Of a stretch of DNA of 64,000 nucleotides, positions 45,680 through 54,738 are shown piece by piece (the stretch's first letter is position 1; each line of letters begins with the position of its first letter). The position numbers and the translations under genes were made by a program. The notes under the pieces are model-generated. The model was not told the DNA's origin. It searched no databases and saw nothing but the letters and a program-made list of their open reading frames with translations. Origin of the DNA: Paraburkholderia sp. LEh10 (lineage in GTDB: Bacteria; Pseudomonadota; Gammaproteobacteria; Burkholderiales; Burkholderiaceae); assembly GCF_017814945.1 (NCBI RefSeq), contig NZ_JAGIPX010000001.1, positions 292,202-356,201 on the forward strand, given 5' to 3'.

Positions 45680-46284
45680 GGGTTCTCTCGCTCAAAACAT
45701 AAGGCGAGTCTAGGGAGCGAGGGGTGCCCATTCAATCAAGTCCAGGGTTCGACTGTTACTCCGACGCTAACGATCTTCAACGCGGGAAACGCAGCGTTTT
45801 GCGCGGTTAATATTTATATACGGGTCGAGTCGAGGCTGCGAACATTTCACGTTCCATCTGGGCGGCCCGACTGAGGTACTGCGTGCGGGCAGCGCCTTCG
45901 CCGCTAAAGGCTATGAATCGTACTGGGGTCCGGGCCGCCCGCCATCAGTTTGGTTCGAACTGGGTCGGCGTGAGCGGGGGCAACGCGCGGCACCCAGGAG
46001 TCATCGATTCGTTGCCGAAACCAAATGGCGGTCCGTAAAAGCGATCATATGGCCCGCGACAGTGCTCTATCTGGTTTCGCAGCTTTCCGTTCCACTGAAC
46101 GTGCTGCTGATCGCGATCACCCGACATGGCTCAAGGTTTTCCAGTTTGAGGTGGAATGGCGCGAGCTCGTTCCGGCAAGCCGGGTCTGAGTCGGCAGATG
46201 TCCTGAAGCAGGCGGTCGTACAGGAGAGCCGCACGCAGCTCATGATCGCGGGCGCGAGCCGTTCAGCCTCCACGGATAATGCGC
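45680..46284. other. Intergenic region upstream of mdcA
   Basis: 605 bp. The part nearest mdcA holds an imperfect AAACGC/GCGTTT inverted repeat (45787-45799) and an AT-rich element (45807-45820), plausible parts of the mdc promoter. Further along is a decayed VOC-dioxygenase fragment (45843-45985). The rest shows no gene. Confidence 0.6.
45843..45985 (+). pseudogene. Remnant of a VOC-family (extradiol dioxygenase-like) protein
   Basis: The plus-strand frame reads HFTFHLGGPTEVLRAGSAFA then AKGYESYWGPGR. After an apparent four-base insertion the next frame continues HQFGSNWVGVSGGN. The string WGPGRHxxGSNW is the C-terminal module of VOC-fold ring-cleavage dioxygenases, with the metal His in GRH. 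Both ends are missing, so only about 45 codons survive. It suggests that an aromatic-degradation gene once lay here. Confidence 0.6.
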
Positions 46285-47784
46285 TCACAGACCTTGGTGC
46301 TCGCAATGAGCGGGCATCGCTGAGTTCGCGCCTGCCTGTGACGATACGGGCGCGTCGTCCTCTGTACCCGCCAGTTCCGCTTCGATCTCGCGCAAACGAT
46401 GCGGCGCGAACACGCGCAGCGCGACGAACCATCCGAGTCCCGCCAGCAGCAGTGCAGCGAACACATAAGGCAAGATCGCGTAAGCGCCTGGCGCAGCCGG
46501 ATAGACGCTGCCAACGAACGGAATCCCGATCAGCACGACGGCAATCACCGTGATCGCAATATGCGGCGGTTTCAGTTCACCGCGTTTGCGCAGGAACAGC
46601 GGCGCCGCGATTGCCACGACCACGTAGGTCAGCAGAAAGCCGAACGTGGCGATCGTGCTGAGATAGCCGTATGAATCGAAGAGCGACGTGCCTGCGAATT
46701 GAAACGCAAGACCCGTGACCAGCGAGAACAGCGCGACAAGCGTAACGGCGACATGAGGTGTCGCGTTGCCTGCGTGGGCACGGCCTGTTGCCGCATGCAA
46801 CAGACCTTGACGTGCAAACGTATAGAGCAGGCGCGCGGCAGCATTGATCGACGAAAAGAACGCCGCGAAGAAGCTCAATGCGACGCCCACGTCGATAAGA
46901 ATACCCACTGCGCCGAAGCCGATGCCATGCGCGACCGACGACAGCGGCGCGCTGACCTGATCGAGCGGTGTCGCATCGCCATGAAACAGCGCGACGAGAC
47001 CATACGATGTCACGAGAAACAGCGCAGCCGGCCCGAGAATACTGACGATGACGGCACGCGGAATCAGCCGGAACGGTTCTTTCGCTTCGATCCCGAGCGC
47101 CGTCACGCTCTCGAAACCCGTGAAGCTGAAAAACGCCAGCACCATACCGAGGCGTAACTGATCGGGCTTCACGCCGTCGAGCGTCAACTGGCTGCTGTCC
47201 GCCCAGCGATGCTTCGCAAACAGCGCCACGACGATCACGAGCAGAATCAGTGCGACTGTCGTCAATTCGATCCACAGCGTGGTGCGGGTGGACAGGCGGA
47301 TGTCGCGATACGCGATGAACCACGCCGCCAGTGCGATGATCGCCGTAAGCGCCACCGAAACTGGCAGCCATGCGCCCTTGGCCCCCAGCACGCCGACATC
47401 TTTCAGCAGGACCACTGTCTCGTTGACGGTGCCTTGCAGAATGCCGGCCGCGCCGATCGAGTAGGCGATCAGCAGCGACCAGCCTGCCACGACGCCCCAG
47501 ATCGGTCCGATGCCGCGTGCGGCATAGGTGTACAGCGCGCCCGGCGAAGCGGTGCGTCTGGCGAATTGCGTGATGCTCCATGACGCGAACAGCAGCCCCA
47601 CGGTCGCGAACAGATAGGCCAGCCATGTGCCGTTGCCGGCCGTGGCGAAGACAGCGGGCACGAGCAGGCCGGCGCCGCCCGCCGCGCCGACCAGACCGAT
47701 CGATTGCGCGATCAGTTCCGACAAGGACAGGTAGCCGCGGCGCAGCGTGCCGCCGCGGTGCGTATCGACGGTAATGTGACTCAT
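46285..47784 (-). CDS. APC family amino acid/polyamine permease
   Basis: 499 residues with 12 helices. LSLSELIAQSIGLVGAAGGA and GALYTYAARGIGPIWGVVAG are APC-superfamily helix 1 and 2 motifs, followed by LAFFSFTGFESVTALGIEAK. It imports an amino acid or amine. It lies 56 bp behind the NtaA/DszA-type monooxygenase on the same strand, so it may supply a sulfur-containing amino compound to the enzymes upstream. The specificity is not readable. Confidence 0.83.
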   Translation of the reverse strand: MSHITVDTHRGGTLRRGYLSLSELIAQSIGLVGAAGGAGLLVPAVFATAGNGTWLAYLFATVGLLFASWSITQFARRTASPGALYTYAARGIGPIWGVVAGWSLLIAYSIGAAGILQGTVNETVVLLKDVGVLGAKGAWLPVSVALTAIIALAAWFIAYRDIRLSTRTTLWIELTTVALILLVIVVALFAKHRWADSSQLTLDGVKPDQLRLGMVLAFFSFTGFESVTALGIEAKEPFRLIPRAVIVSILGPAALFLVTSYGLVALFHGDATPLDQVSAPLSSVAHGIGFGAVGILIDVGVALSFFAAFFSSINAAARLLYTFARQGLLHAATGRAHAGNATPHVAVTLVALFSLVTGLAFQFAGTSLFDSYGYLSTIATFGFLLTYVVVAIAAPLFLRKRGELKPPHIAITVIAVVLIGIPFVGSVYPAAPGAYAILPYVFAALLLAGLGWFVALRVFAPHRLREIEAELAGTEDDAPVSSQAGANSAMPAHCEHQGL

Positions 47785-47840
47785 CTGTAGAGGTGCTCCA
47801 GGAATATGAACGGCTTAATGAATGAAATGCCGGGAAGCGC

Positions 47841-49277
47841 TTACCTCACCGTTTCGGCTTCGGCATGGGCAAGATTGGCTGTCACGAACTGCGCCTGTTG
47901 CGACTCGCGCTTGACCCGCTCGATATCGCGAAAGCGGCTGGCAGGATGGGTCTGCGGCAGGCGCGCGCCGCCGCCGAACAGCTTCTCGCGCAGCGTGCCG
48001 GGCGTGTAGGCAGTCGGATAGACGCCGCGGCGCTGCAACTCGGGTACGAGGTAATGCACGACGTCTTCGAACGTTTCGTGCGCGATCGCATACGCAAGAT
48101 TGAATCCATCGACGCCCGTTGCCTCGACCCATTGCTGGAGGATGTCCGCCACCGTCGAAGGCGAGCCGACGAACACGGGGCCCATGCCGCCGACGCCGCC
48201 CCAGATCGCCAGTTCTTCAATCGTCCATGCCTTGTCGCCGCCCGCCAGATGCTCGACGGCCGAGACGATGGCGTTGGTTTCGACGCGTCTCACGAGATCG
48301 GTGGGCGCGTACTGGCCGAAGTCGATACCCGTCCATCCCGACATGAACACGAGCGAACCGTCATACGACACGTAGCGCTTGTACTCTTCGAACTTCGCCT
48401 GCGCCTTCGCATCGGTTTCGTCGACGATCACGGTGACGAGGTTGTAGATCAGCAGCTTGTCCGGGTCGCGTCCCGCTTCCGCTGCCTGGCGTCGCACATC
48501 GCTCACGTAGTGCTTCAGCACGGCTTGCGTCGGTGCGGCGACGAACACGCATTCGGCGTGTTGCGCGGCGAATGCCTTGCCCGGTCCCGACGCGCCCGCC
48601 TGAAATAGCACCGGCGTGCGCTGCGGTGACGGCTCGCAAAGGTGATAGCCGGGCACGTCGAAGTACTTGCCCTTGTGGCCGATTTCGTGGACCTTCTCCG
48701 GATGCGTGAACACGCGCTTTCCACGGTCTCGCACGACCGCGCCGTCTTCCCAGCTTCCTTCCAGCAGCTTGTACAAAACTTCGACGTATTCCGTCGCGAC
48801 TTCATAGCGGTTGCTGTGATCGCGCAATCCGCCTTCGCTGATGTTCTTCGCGCCGCTCTCCAGATAGGACGTGACGATATTCCACGCGAGCCGTCCGCTG
48901 GTGTGATGATCGGCGGTCGAGAGGCGGCGCGCGAAGGTGTACGGATGCTCGAAACTCGTCGACGCCGTAATGCCGATGCCAAGGTGCTCGGTCACCATCG
49001 CAATCGGCGCGGCGAGTTGCAGCGGATCGTTGACGGGAATCTGCGCGGCCTGATGCAGCGCGTGATAGTTGTTGCCCTTGTAGACGTCGTAATAGCCGAT
49101 CACGTCGGCAATGAAGATGCCGTCGAAAATGCCTTTCTCCAATACCTTCGCGAGATCGGTCCAGTATTCGAGATCCTTGTATTGCCACGAGCGGTCGCGC
49201 GGATGCGCCCACAAACCCGGCGACTGGTGACCTACGCAATTCATTTCGAACGCATTGAAGCGAATGGGTTTGGTCAT
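47841..49277 (-). CDS. LLM-class flavin monooxygenase, NtaA/SnaA/DszA family
   Basis: 478 residues from ATG 49277; a GTG at 49286 overlaps the upstream stop and is an alternative. IRFNAFEMNCVGHQSPGLWA starts the luciferase-like barrel. RLAWNIVTSYLESGAKN and VLFQAGASGPGKAFAAQHAE match the NtaA/DszA branch, which uses FMNH2 from a separate reductase to oxidise C-N or C-S compounds. The gene follows a DszC/SfnB-like dehydrogenase, as in organosulfur desulfurisation operons. No flavin reductase is encoded nearby. Confidence 0.86.
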   Translation of the reverse strand: MTKPIRFNAFEMNCVGHQSPGLWAHPRDRSWQYKDLEYWTDLAKVLEKGIFDGIFIADVIGYYDVYKGNNYHALHQAAQIPVNDPLQLAAPIAMVTEHLGIGITASTSFEHPYTFARRLSTADHHTSGRLAWNIVTSYLESGAKNISEGGLRDHSNRYEVATEYVEVLYKLLEGSWEDGAVVRDRGKRVFTHPEKVHEIGHKGKYFDVPGYHLCEPSPQRTPVLFQAGASGPGKAFAAQHAECVFVAAPTQAVLKHYVSDVRRQAAEAGRDPDKLLIYNLVTVIVDETDAKAQAKFEEYKRYVSYDGSLVFMSGWTGIDFGQYAPTDLVRRVETNAIVSAVEHLAGGDKAWTIEELAIWGGVGGMGPVFVGSPSTVADILQQWVEATGVDGFNLAYAIAHETFEDVVHYLVPELQRRGVYPTAYTPGTLREKLFGGGARLPQTHPASRFRDIERVKRESQQAQFVTANLAHAEAETVR

Positions 49278-49282
49278 GACGC

Positions 49283-50524
49283 TCACTTGCTCCCACGGCC
49301 AGGGCCGTTGCCGATGCTCCAGTTAAACGGCGGCTCCTTGCCGTTGATCACCCAGTCGCCGACGATGCGCGCCTTATAGACGAGCGGGTTGTGCGACGAC
49401 ACGGTGCGCGCGTTGCGCCAGTGACGGTCGAGCGCCTGCGTGGTGCTGGTCGCCGACGCACCGAGCGCATCGAACAGATGCGTCGCCGCGCGCAACACGA
49501 GATCCGACACGACTAGCTGGCTTTGCGCCGATTCGATTTCGGCATCGACGTTGGCGCGATGCTCCGCTTCGGCATCGTCGGAAAAACGGGCTTCGTACGC
49601 GCGTTGCAAGGGCTGCGCCGCCTGCCCGGTCAGAGCCTGTGCTGCATAGGCCCATGACGCGATTTCGCCCGCCACCTGCTGGATCTGCGCATCTTCGCTC
49701 ACGTGCTGCGCGTTGCCGTGGCTATAGATACGCTTGCGTTGCCGCACCAGTGTGCCGACATCGCGCATGGTGGCCGCACCAATGCCCGCCAGTGTCGCGA
49801 CGTGCACGAGCTGATAAAACGCGGTCTGATACTTGAAGCGCCGCTCGAATGGGATGACGTTGTGTTCATCGACGCAGGCATTGTCGAATACCGTAGTGCC
49901 GCTGCCCGTGGTTGTCTGGCCGAAGCCGTCCCAGTCGTCCTTGCGTGTCACGCCGGGCTGATTCGTGCTGACGGCGGCGATCACGTCGCTGCCGTCTTCC
50001 TCGCGTTTCGCGAGCACGTCGATCCATTCCGCAAAGATGCTGCCCGTGCTGTAGTACTTCGTGCCGTTCACCACGAACTGGCCATCGCGTCGGGATACCT
50101 TGGTCGACAGCGTGCCGACGGCGACATCGCCCACTTCGGACCACGCGCTGCCCACCAGTTGCCCGCTCACGAAGCGGTCGAGCCAGGTATTGCGTTCATT
50201 ACCCGGCGGCACATTCAGCCAGTCTTCGACGAAAGCGAAGTGTGCGCGCAACGCCTGCGGCAGATTCGAATCGGCAGCGGCGAGTTCGATCAGAAGCCGA
50301 AACAGTTGCGGCAACGATGCACCGGCACCGCCATGCGCGACAGGTATCCGCAATGCGCCGAAGCCCGCGTCCTTGAGCCAGCCAATCGCTTCATGCGGCA
50401 ATTCGCGTGAACGGTCGCGCTGTGCCGCACCTTCGGCGATACGCGCAAAGATGGGGCGAAAGCGATTGGCGAGTGATTCGTAGTCGGTTCCGATGGAAAG
50501 ATCGGCGGAGTGCGATGAGGTCAT
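49283..50524 (-). CDS. Acyl-CoA dehydrogenase-fold flavoprotein (DszC/SfnB-like)
   Basis: 413 residues. GFGALRIPVAHGGAGASLPQ, GTKYYSTGSIFAEWIDVLAK and DDWDGFGQTTTGSGTTVFDN are conserved with SfnB and DszC. The C-terminal HWRNARTVSSHNPLVYKARI is the monooxygenase-type ending, in which His and Arg replace the acyl-CoA base. Such proteins oxidise sulfur compounds with reduced flavin. It is the first gene of the three-gene minus-strand unit and is divergent from the ribose-type ABC importer. A second paralog lies at 53465-54700. Confidence 0.85.
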   Translation of the reverse strand: MTSSHSADLSIGTDYESLANRFRPIFARIAEGAAQRDRSRELPHEAIGWLKDAGFGALRIPVAHGGAGASLPQLFRLLIELAAADSNLPQALRAHFAFVEDWLNVPPGNERNTWLDRFVSGQLVGSAWSEVGDVAVGTLSTKVSRRDGQFVVNGTKYYSTGSIFAEWIDVLAKREEDGSDVIAAVSTNQPGVTRKDDWDGFGQTTTGSGTTVFDNACVDEHNVIPFERRFKYQTAFYQLVHVATLAGIGAATMRDVGTLVRQRKRIYSHGNAQHVSEDAQIQQVAGEIASWAYAAQALTGQAAQPLQRAYEARFSDDAEAEHRANVDAEIESAQSQLVVSDLVLRAATHLFDALGASATSTTQALDRHWRNARTVSSHNPLVYKARIVGDWVINGKEPPFNWSIGNGPGRGSK

Positions 50525-50775
50525 GCAGATCCTTTGAAATAACGGTAACGAAGCCCACGATGCGCATTGAGCGCTGAACTCAGGTGAGTATAAAAATCAC
50601 CGCTTGCCGCTCGTAAATAACGGATTGGCAGATCGTTATCCGTATGGCGACTTTTGTCGGCGATAGCGGCGGTATGACTGCGGAGGCAGAAGTCCCCATC
50701 AATCGATTCAGAATACTAAGCATATGAAGAGCGATTCGTTTGCCACATGGATGAGTTTGTCTAGCATGAAAGGTC
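50525..50775. promoter_or_regulatory. Divergent promoter region of the sulfur-type cluster
   Basis: 251 bp between the DszC/SfnB-like gene (minus) and the ABC ATPase (plus). It contains the inverted repeat ATAACG-N11-CGTTAT at 50617-50639 and a further AAATAACGG copy near 50538. The layout suits one regulator controlling both directions. A LysR-type sulfur regulator such as CysB or SsuR is a reasonable guess. Confidence 0.5.
50617..50639. promoter_or_regulatory. Inverted repeat ATAACG-N11-CGTTAT
   Basis: Perfect six-base arms at 50617-50622 and 50634-50639. The half-site ATAAC recalls CysB-family sites, and the position between two divergent units fits an operator. No such regulator gene is in the window, so it would be a global one. 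Confidence 0.5.
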
Positions 50776-52302
50776 ATGCATCGAAAAGCGATCCTCTCTG
50801 CAATGAATCAGCCTGTCCTGAAGGTCGTCTCTGTGACGAAGCGATTCGGCGCGACGACTGCGCTGACCCATCTCGACCTCGACATCCATGCGGGAGAAGT
50901 GGTGGCGTTGATGGGCGCAAACGGCGCGGGCAAATCGACGCTCGTCAAGATAATCAGCGGTGTCTATGGAGCGGATGGCGGTGCGCTGTCATTGCGCGGC
51001 GAATCCTTCGCGCCATCGTCGCCGCAGCAGGCCAAACGGCTTGGTGTCGCCACCGTGCATCAGAGCATCGCTGATGCCGTGGTGCCGAGCTTGTCCATTG
51101 CGGATAACCTGTTGCTCGACCCGCTTTGCGATGGGGCGTCCGCGTGGCGCATGACACCAGCGGCGCGCGTCGATGCCGCGCGGCCACTCGCGCAACGCGT
51201 CGGCCTCGATGTGGACCTGTCCGCGCCGTTGCATACGCTGTCGCTGGCAGGGCAGCAACTTGTGACGCTCGCGCGTGCATTAGCGGGCAATCCTTCGCTG
51301 CTGATTCTCGATGAGCCTACGGCGAGTCTCTCTGCGCCGGAAGCGGAGCGGCTTTTCGCCTTGATCGAGCGTTTGCGTTCCGACGGCGCGGCGATATTGC
51401 TGGTGTCTCACCGGCTAGGTGATTTGCGCCGCATCGCGGACCGCGTGACCGTCATGCGCGATGGCCGCATCGTGGCGGATCTGCGTCCGCCCATCGATTT
51501 CGACGCCGCGATAGAAACGATGATCGGCCATGCGCTGCCCGCCGATCGCGCTGCGGCGCGTGACCGCGATACACCGGGCAATACGTTATTCAGCGTGCGC
51601 GATCTCAAGCTGACGCCTGCCTCGATACCTTTCGATCTCGAGCTCGAAGAAGGCGAGATCGTGGCGATCGCTGGACCCGTCGGCGGTGGCAAATCGCGTC
51701 TCGCGCGCGCCATCTTTGGCGAAACGCGAGCCGTGCAAGGCGACATGCAGTTGCTCGGCAAGCCATGGCATCCACGTTCGCCCGCTGACGCGATTCGCGC
51801 GGGTGTCTACCTCGCAGGAGAAGACCGCTGGCGCTCGTCGCTGTTTCCGGACAGCGTGCCGTTCGCATCGATCGCGGGCACGCTCAGTTTTCCGTTTCTG
51901 TCCCGCTGGCATAGAGGCGGCTTCGTGCGCCGCGAGACGGAGCGGGCGGCGGCCCGCGACGCGATTGCCGCATTCGGCGTGCGTTGCACAGGACCGGACG
52001 ACCGGTTGTCGCGTCTGTCGGGCGGCAATCAGCAAAAAGTCGTGCTCGCGCGCTGGCACACGGAACCATCGAAGCTGTTGCTGCTCGACGAACCGTTTCA
52101 GGGCGTCGATGCAGGCGCGCGCGCCGACATCGTCGCGCTGCTGCGCAAGCATGCGGCAGGGCGCGCAACGCTGGTGTTCGTCAGCGATCTCGAAGAAGCA
52201 TTCGAAATCGCTGATCGCGTCGTGCATTTCGACCGCGGCACGACACTCGAGCGCGCGGCACCCGCCGATTCTTTCTCTTTTGTTGCTTTCACACATTCAT
52301 GA
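50776..52302 (+). CDS. Ribose-type ABC transporter ATP-binding protein (two ATPase domains)
   Basis: 508 residues in two nucleotide-binding halves. Half 1 has Walker A GANGAGKST, a degenerate signature LSLAGQQL and Walker B LLILDEPTASL. Half 2 has GPVGGGKSR, a good signature LSGGNQQK and LLLLDEPFQGVD. This is the RbsA/MglA arrangement. The start is ATG 50776 or, more like the family N-terminus, ATG 50803 (MNQPVLKVVSVTKRFG). It overlaps the permease gene by four bases. It powers uptake by the permease and binding protein encoded on either side of the SfnB gene. Confidence 0.88.
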   Translation: MHRKAILSAMNQPVLKVVSVTKRFGATTALTHLDLDIHAGEVVALMGANGAGKSTLVKIISGVYGADGGALSLRGESFAPSSPQQAKRLGVATVHQSIADAVVPSLSIADNLLLDPLCDGASAWRMTPAARVDAARPLAQRVGLDVDLSAPLHTLSLAGQQLVTLARALAGNPSLLILDEPTASLSAPEAERLFALIERLRSDGAAILLVSHRLGDLRRIADRVTVMRDGRIVADLRPPIDFDAAIETMIGHALPADRAAARDRDTPGNTLFSVRDLKLTPASIPFDLELEEGEIVAIAGPVGGGKSRLARAIFGETRAVQGDMQLLGKPWHPRSPADAIRAGVYLAGEDRWRSSLFPDSVPFASIAGTLSFPFLSRWHRGGFVRRETERAAARDAIAAFGVRCTGPDDRLSRLSGGNQQKVVLARWHTEPSKLLLLDEPFQGVDAGARADIVALLRKHAAGRATLVFVSDLEEAFEIADRVVHFDRGTTLERAAPADSFSFVAFTHS

Positions 52303-53354
52303 AATCGACCAACCCGCCTGTGACGACGAACGTCCCTACCCAACCGACGACGCGCCCGCGCGCGGGCAGTCTGCGCGAGCATCTGGAACGCACGGGCATC
52401 CTGCTGGTGCTTGCGGTGCTGATCGTCGTGTTCGCGGTGCGCGAGCCTGCCTTTCTGAACGTCGACAATCTGTTGAGCATTCTGCAGGCCGTTTCGATCG
52501 TTGCGCTGCTGGGCATAGGCGTCACGATCACGCTGGCCGCAGGCGGCTTCGATCTCTCGGTGGGTAGCGTCGCGGCAACGGCGCAGATGGCCGCGAGCTA
52601 CGTGCTGATCGTATGGCACGGCGGGGCGTGGAGCGCCGTGCTGGCCTGCCTCGCGCTCGGCGTGGTCGCGGGCCTGTTCAATGGTTTGCTGATCACACGT
52701 CTGCGCGTGCCCGACCAGCTTGCCACGCTCGGCACGCTGTTCCTGCTGGCGGGTCTGCAACTGATTCCGACAGGCGGACGATCGCTTGCGACGGGCACTG
52801 TGCTGCCCGACGGCACTGAAGCAACGGGCAGCTTTCCCGATCTGTTTCTCGCGCTGGGACGCTCGCGCCTGTTCGACATCGTGCCGCTGCCCGTTCTGCT
52901 GCTGTTGGCGTTGACGGCAGTGGCGTGCTTCGTGATGGAGGCGACGCGCTGGGGGCGGGTGATCTATGCAATCGGCGGCAACGAAACGGCCGCGCGCCTC
53001 GCGGGTGCGCCGACGGCCCGCTACCGCATCGCCGCCTATGTCGCGTCGTCGACGATTGCAGCGTTGGGCGGCGTGCTGATTGCGGCGCGCGTCGGCCGGG
53101 GCGATGTGAGCGCGGGGCATTCGTTGCTGCTCGACGCCGTTGCGGCGGCACTGGTCGGCTACGCGGTATGGGGTGCAAAGCGGCCCAACGTGCTCGGCAC
53201 GGTGGTGGGCGCAGTGTTCGTCGGTGTGCTGCTCAACGGCCTCACGATGCTGAACGCGCCGTACTACATGCAGGATTTCATCAAGGGCGTGCTGCTCGTG
53301 TTTGCACTGGCCTTCACATTCAGCGTCGGCTCGCGTTCGGGCGCACGTGTGTGA
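52299..53354 (+). CDS. Ribose-type ABC transporter permease
   Basis: 351 residues, with eight or more helices and the BPD_transp_2 features TLAAGGFDLSVGSVAATAQM and YAIGGNETAARLAGAPTARY. The N-terminus is a polar cytoplasmic tail of about 25 residues. The start overlaps the ATPase stop (ATGA). A homodimer of this protein would form the inner-membrane channel. It precedes the sfnB-like gene by 110 bp. Confidence 0.88.
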   Translation: MKSTNPPVTTNVPTQPTTRPRAGSLREHLERTGILLVLAVLIVVFAVREPAFLNVDNLLSILQAVSIVALLGIGVTITLAAGGFDLSVGSVAATAQMAASYVLIVWHGGAWSAVLACLALGVVAGLFNGLLITRLRVPDQLATLGTLFLLAGLQLIPTGGRSLATGTVLPDGTEATGSFPDLFLALGRSRLFDIVPLPVLLLLALTAVACFVMEATRWGRVIYAIGGNETAARLAGAPTARYRIAAYVASSTIAALGGVLIAARVGRGDVSAGHSLLLDAVAAALVGYAVWGAKRPNVLGTVVGAVFVGVLLNGLTMLNAPYYMQDFIKGVLLVFALAFTFSVGSRSGARV

Positions 53355-53464
53355 GACGAGAAAACCATCTGCAATCCGACGTCATATCCATTTTCAAATC
53401 GCTCAGTTTGTGTTCGTGACGAGCGTTGCTAGATTGTGCCGATAGTCATCAAAGGGAGACATTC

Positions 53465-54700
53465 ATGGCCGACACGGACGTAACGGATCAACAAAAGACG
53501 GATGCGAATGCTCGCGGGGTGCGCGTGATCGCCGACGATGCACAAGCCATTGCCGTCGCGCATGAGCTGGCGCGGCGCATCGCCGCGGGTGCTTCCGAAC
53601 GCGATCGCGAGCGCCGTCTGCCGCGTGAGGAAACCGAGTGGTTCTCGCAATCGGGCCTGTGGGGCATCACAGTGCCGAAGGCGTATGGCGGCGCGGGTGT
53701 GTCGTTCGTCACGCTGACGGAGGTTATCAAGATCGTCTCTGCTGCCGATCCTTCGCTTGGCCAGTTGCCGCAGAATCATTTCGGCCTGGTCGATGTGATC
53801 GCGCTGACAGGCACCGAAGAGCAGAAGCGCTATTTCTTTGCGGAAATCCTGGCGGGCAAACGCTTCGGCAATGGCTTCTCGGAGAAAGGCACGAAGAACG
53901 TGCTCGACCTCAGGACCACGGTGCGGCGTGACGGCGACGACTATGTGATCGACGGCGCGAAGTTCTATTCGACGGGTGCGCTGTTCGCGCACTTCGTGCC
54001 CGTGCTCGGCCTCGATGAAGAACGCAAGGCGTGGCTCGCGTATATCCCGAAGGGCACGCCGGGTCTCGAAGTCATCGACGACTGGTCCGGCTTTGGCCAG
54101 CGTACGACTGCCAGCGGCACGGTCACGCTGGAAGACGTGCGCGTGCCGGCTTCTCTCGTGTTGCCCGCGCAGCGCGTATCGGACGAACCGACGCTCAATG
54201 GCCCCGTCTCACAGATCATTCAGGCTGCCATCGATGCCGGCATCGCGAGAGCCGCGATTGCCGATACGCTGGCGTTCGTTCGCACGCGCACGCGCCCGTG
54301 GGTAGACAGCGGCGTCGACAACGCCAGCGACGATCCCCTCACATTGCGCGAGATCGGCCGCCTGCATATCCAGTTGCATGCAGCCGAAGCGCTGCTCGAA
54401 CGCGCCGCACGCGTGATCGACGAACTCTCGGCCAAAGGCGCGACCACGGAAGACGATGTCGCGCGCGCCTCGGTGGCCGTCGGCGAGGCGAAAGTGTTGA
54501 CGACCGAAATTGCGCTGCTGGCGGGCGAAAAGCTCTTTGAGCTCGCCGGCACCCAGTCGACATTGAGCGAACACAATTTCGACCGTCACTGGCGCAATGC
54601 GCGCACGCATACGCTGCACGATCCCGTCCGATGGAAGTATCACCTCGTCGGCAACTACTATCTGAACGGCGTGAAACCGGCACGTCACGCATGGAACTGA
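53465..54700 (+). CDS. sfnB: SfnB-family sulfur acquisition oxidoreductase (acyl-CoA dehydrogenase fold)
   Basis: 411 residues. ETEWFSQSGLWGITVPKAYG, QNHFGLVDVIALTGTEEQK and GAKFYSTGALFAHFVPVLGL are SfnB-like, and WSGFGQRTTASGTVTLEDVR is the flavin-binding strand. The ending FDRHWRNARTHTLHDPVRWK is that of the DszC/SfnB group. SfnB works in use of dimethyl sulfone or other organosulfur compounds as sulfur source. GGGAGA precedes the ATG at 53465. It is placed inside a ribose-type ABC operon (ATPase and permease before it, binding protein after it), which suggests that the imported compound contains sulfur. Confidence 0.84.
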   Translation: MADTDVTDQQKTDANARGVRVIADDAQAIAVAHELARRIAAGASERDRERRLPREETEWFSQSGLWGITVPKAYGGAGVSFVTLTEVIKIVSAADPSLGQLPQNHFGLVDVIALTGTEEQKRYFFAEILAGKRFGNGFSEKGTKNVLDLRTTVRRDGDDYVIDGAKFYSTGALFAHFVPVLGLDEERKAWLAYIPKGTPGLEVIDDWSGFGQRTTASGTVTLEDVRVPASLVLPAQRVSDEPTLNGPVSQIIQAAIDAGIARAAIADTLAFVRTRTRPWVDSGVDNASDDPLTLREIGRLHIQLHAAEALLERAARVIDELSAKGATTEDDVARASVAVGEAKVLTTEIALLAGEKLFELAGTQSTLSEHNFDRHWRNARTHTLHDPVRWKYHLVGNYYLNGVKPARHAWN

Positions 54701-54738
54701 CGCTGCCGGTTATCAGGCATCACACAAGGGGACTTTCG

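Noticed and set aside
52098..53120. A 340-codon minus-strand frame opposite the ribose-type importer
   Set aside because: Low-complexity Arg/Gln-rich translation typical of antisense frames in GC-rich genes.
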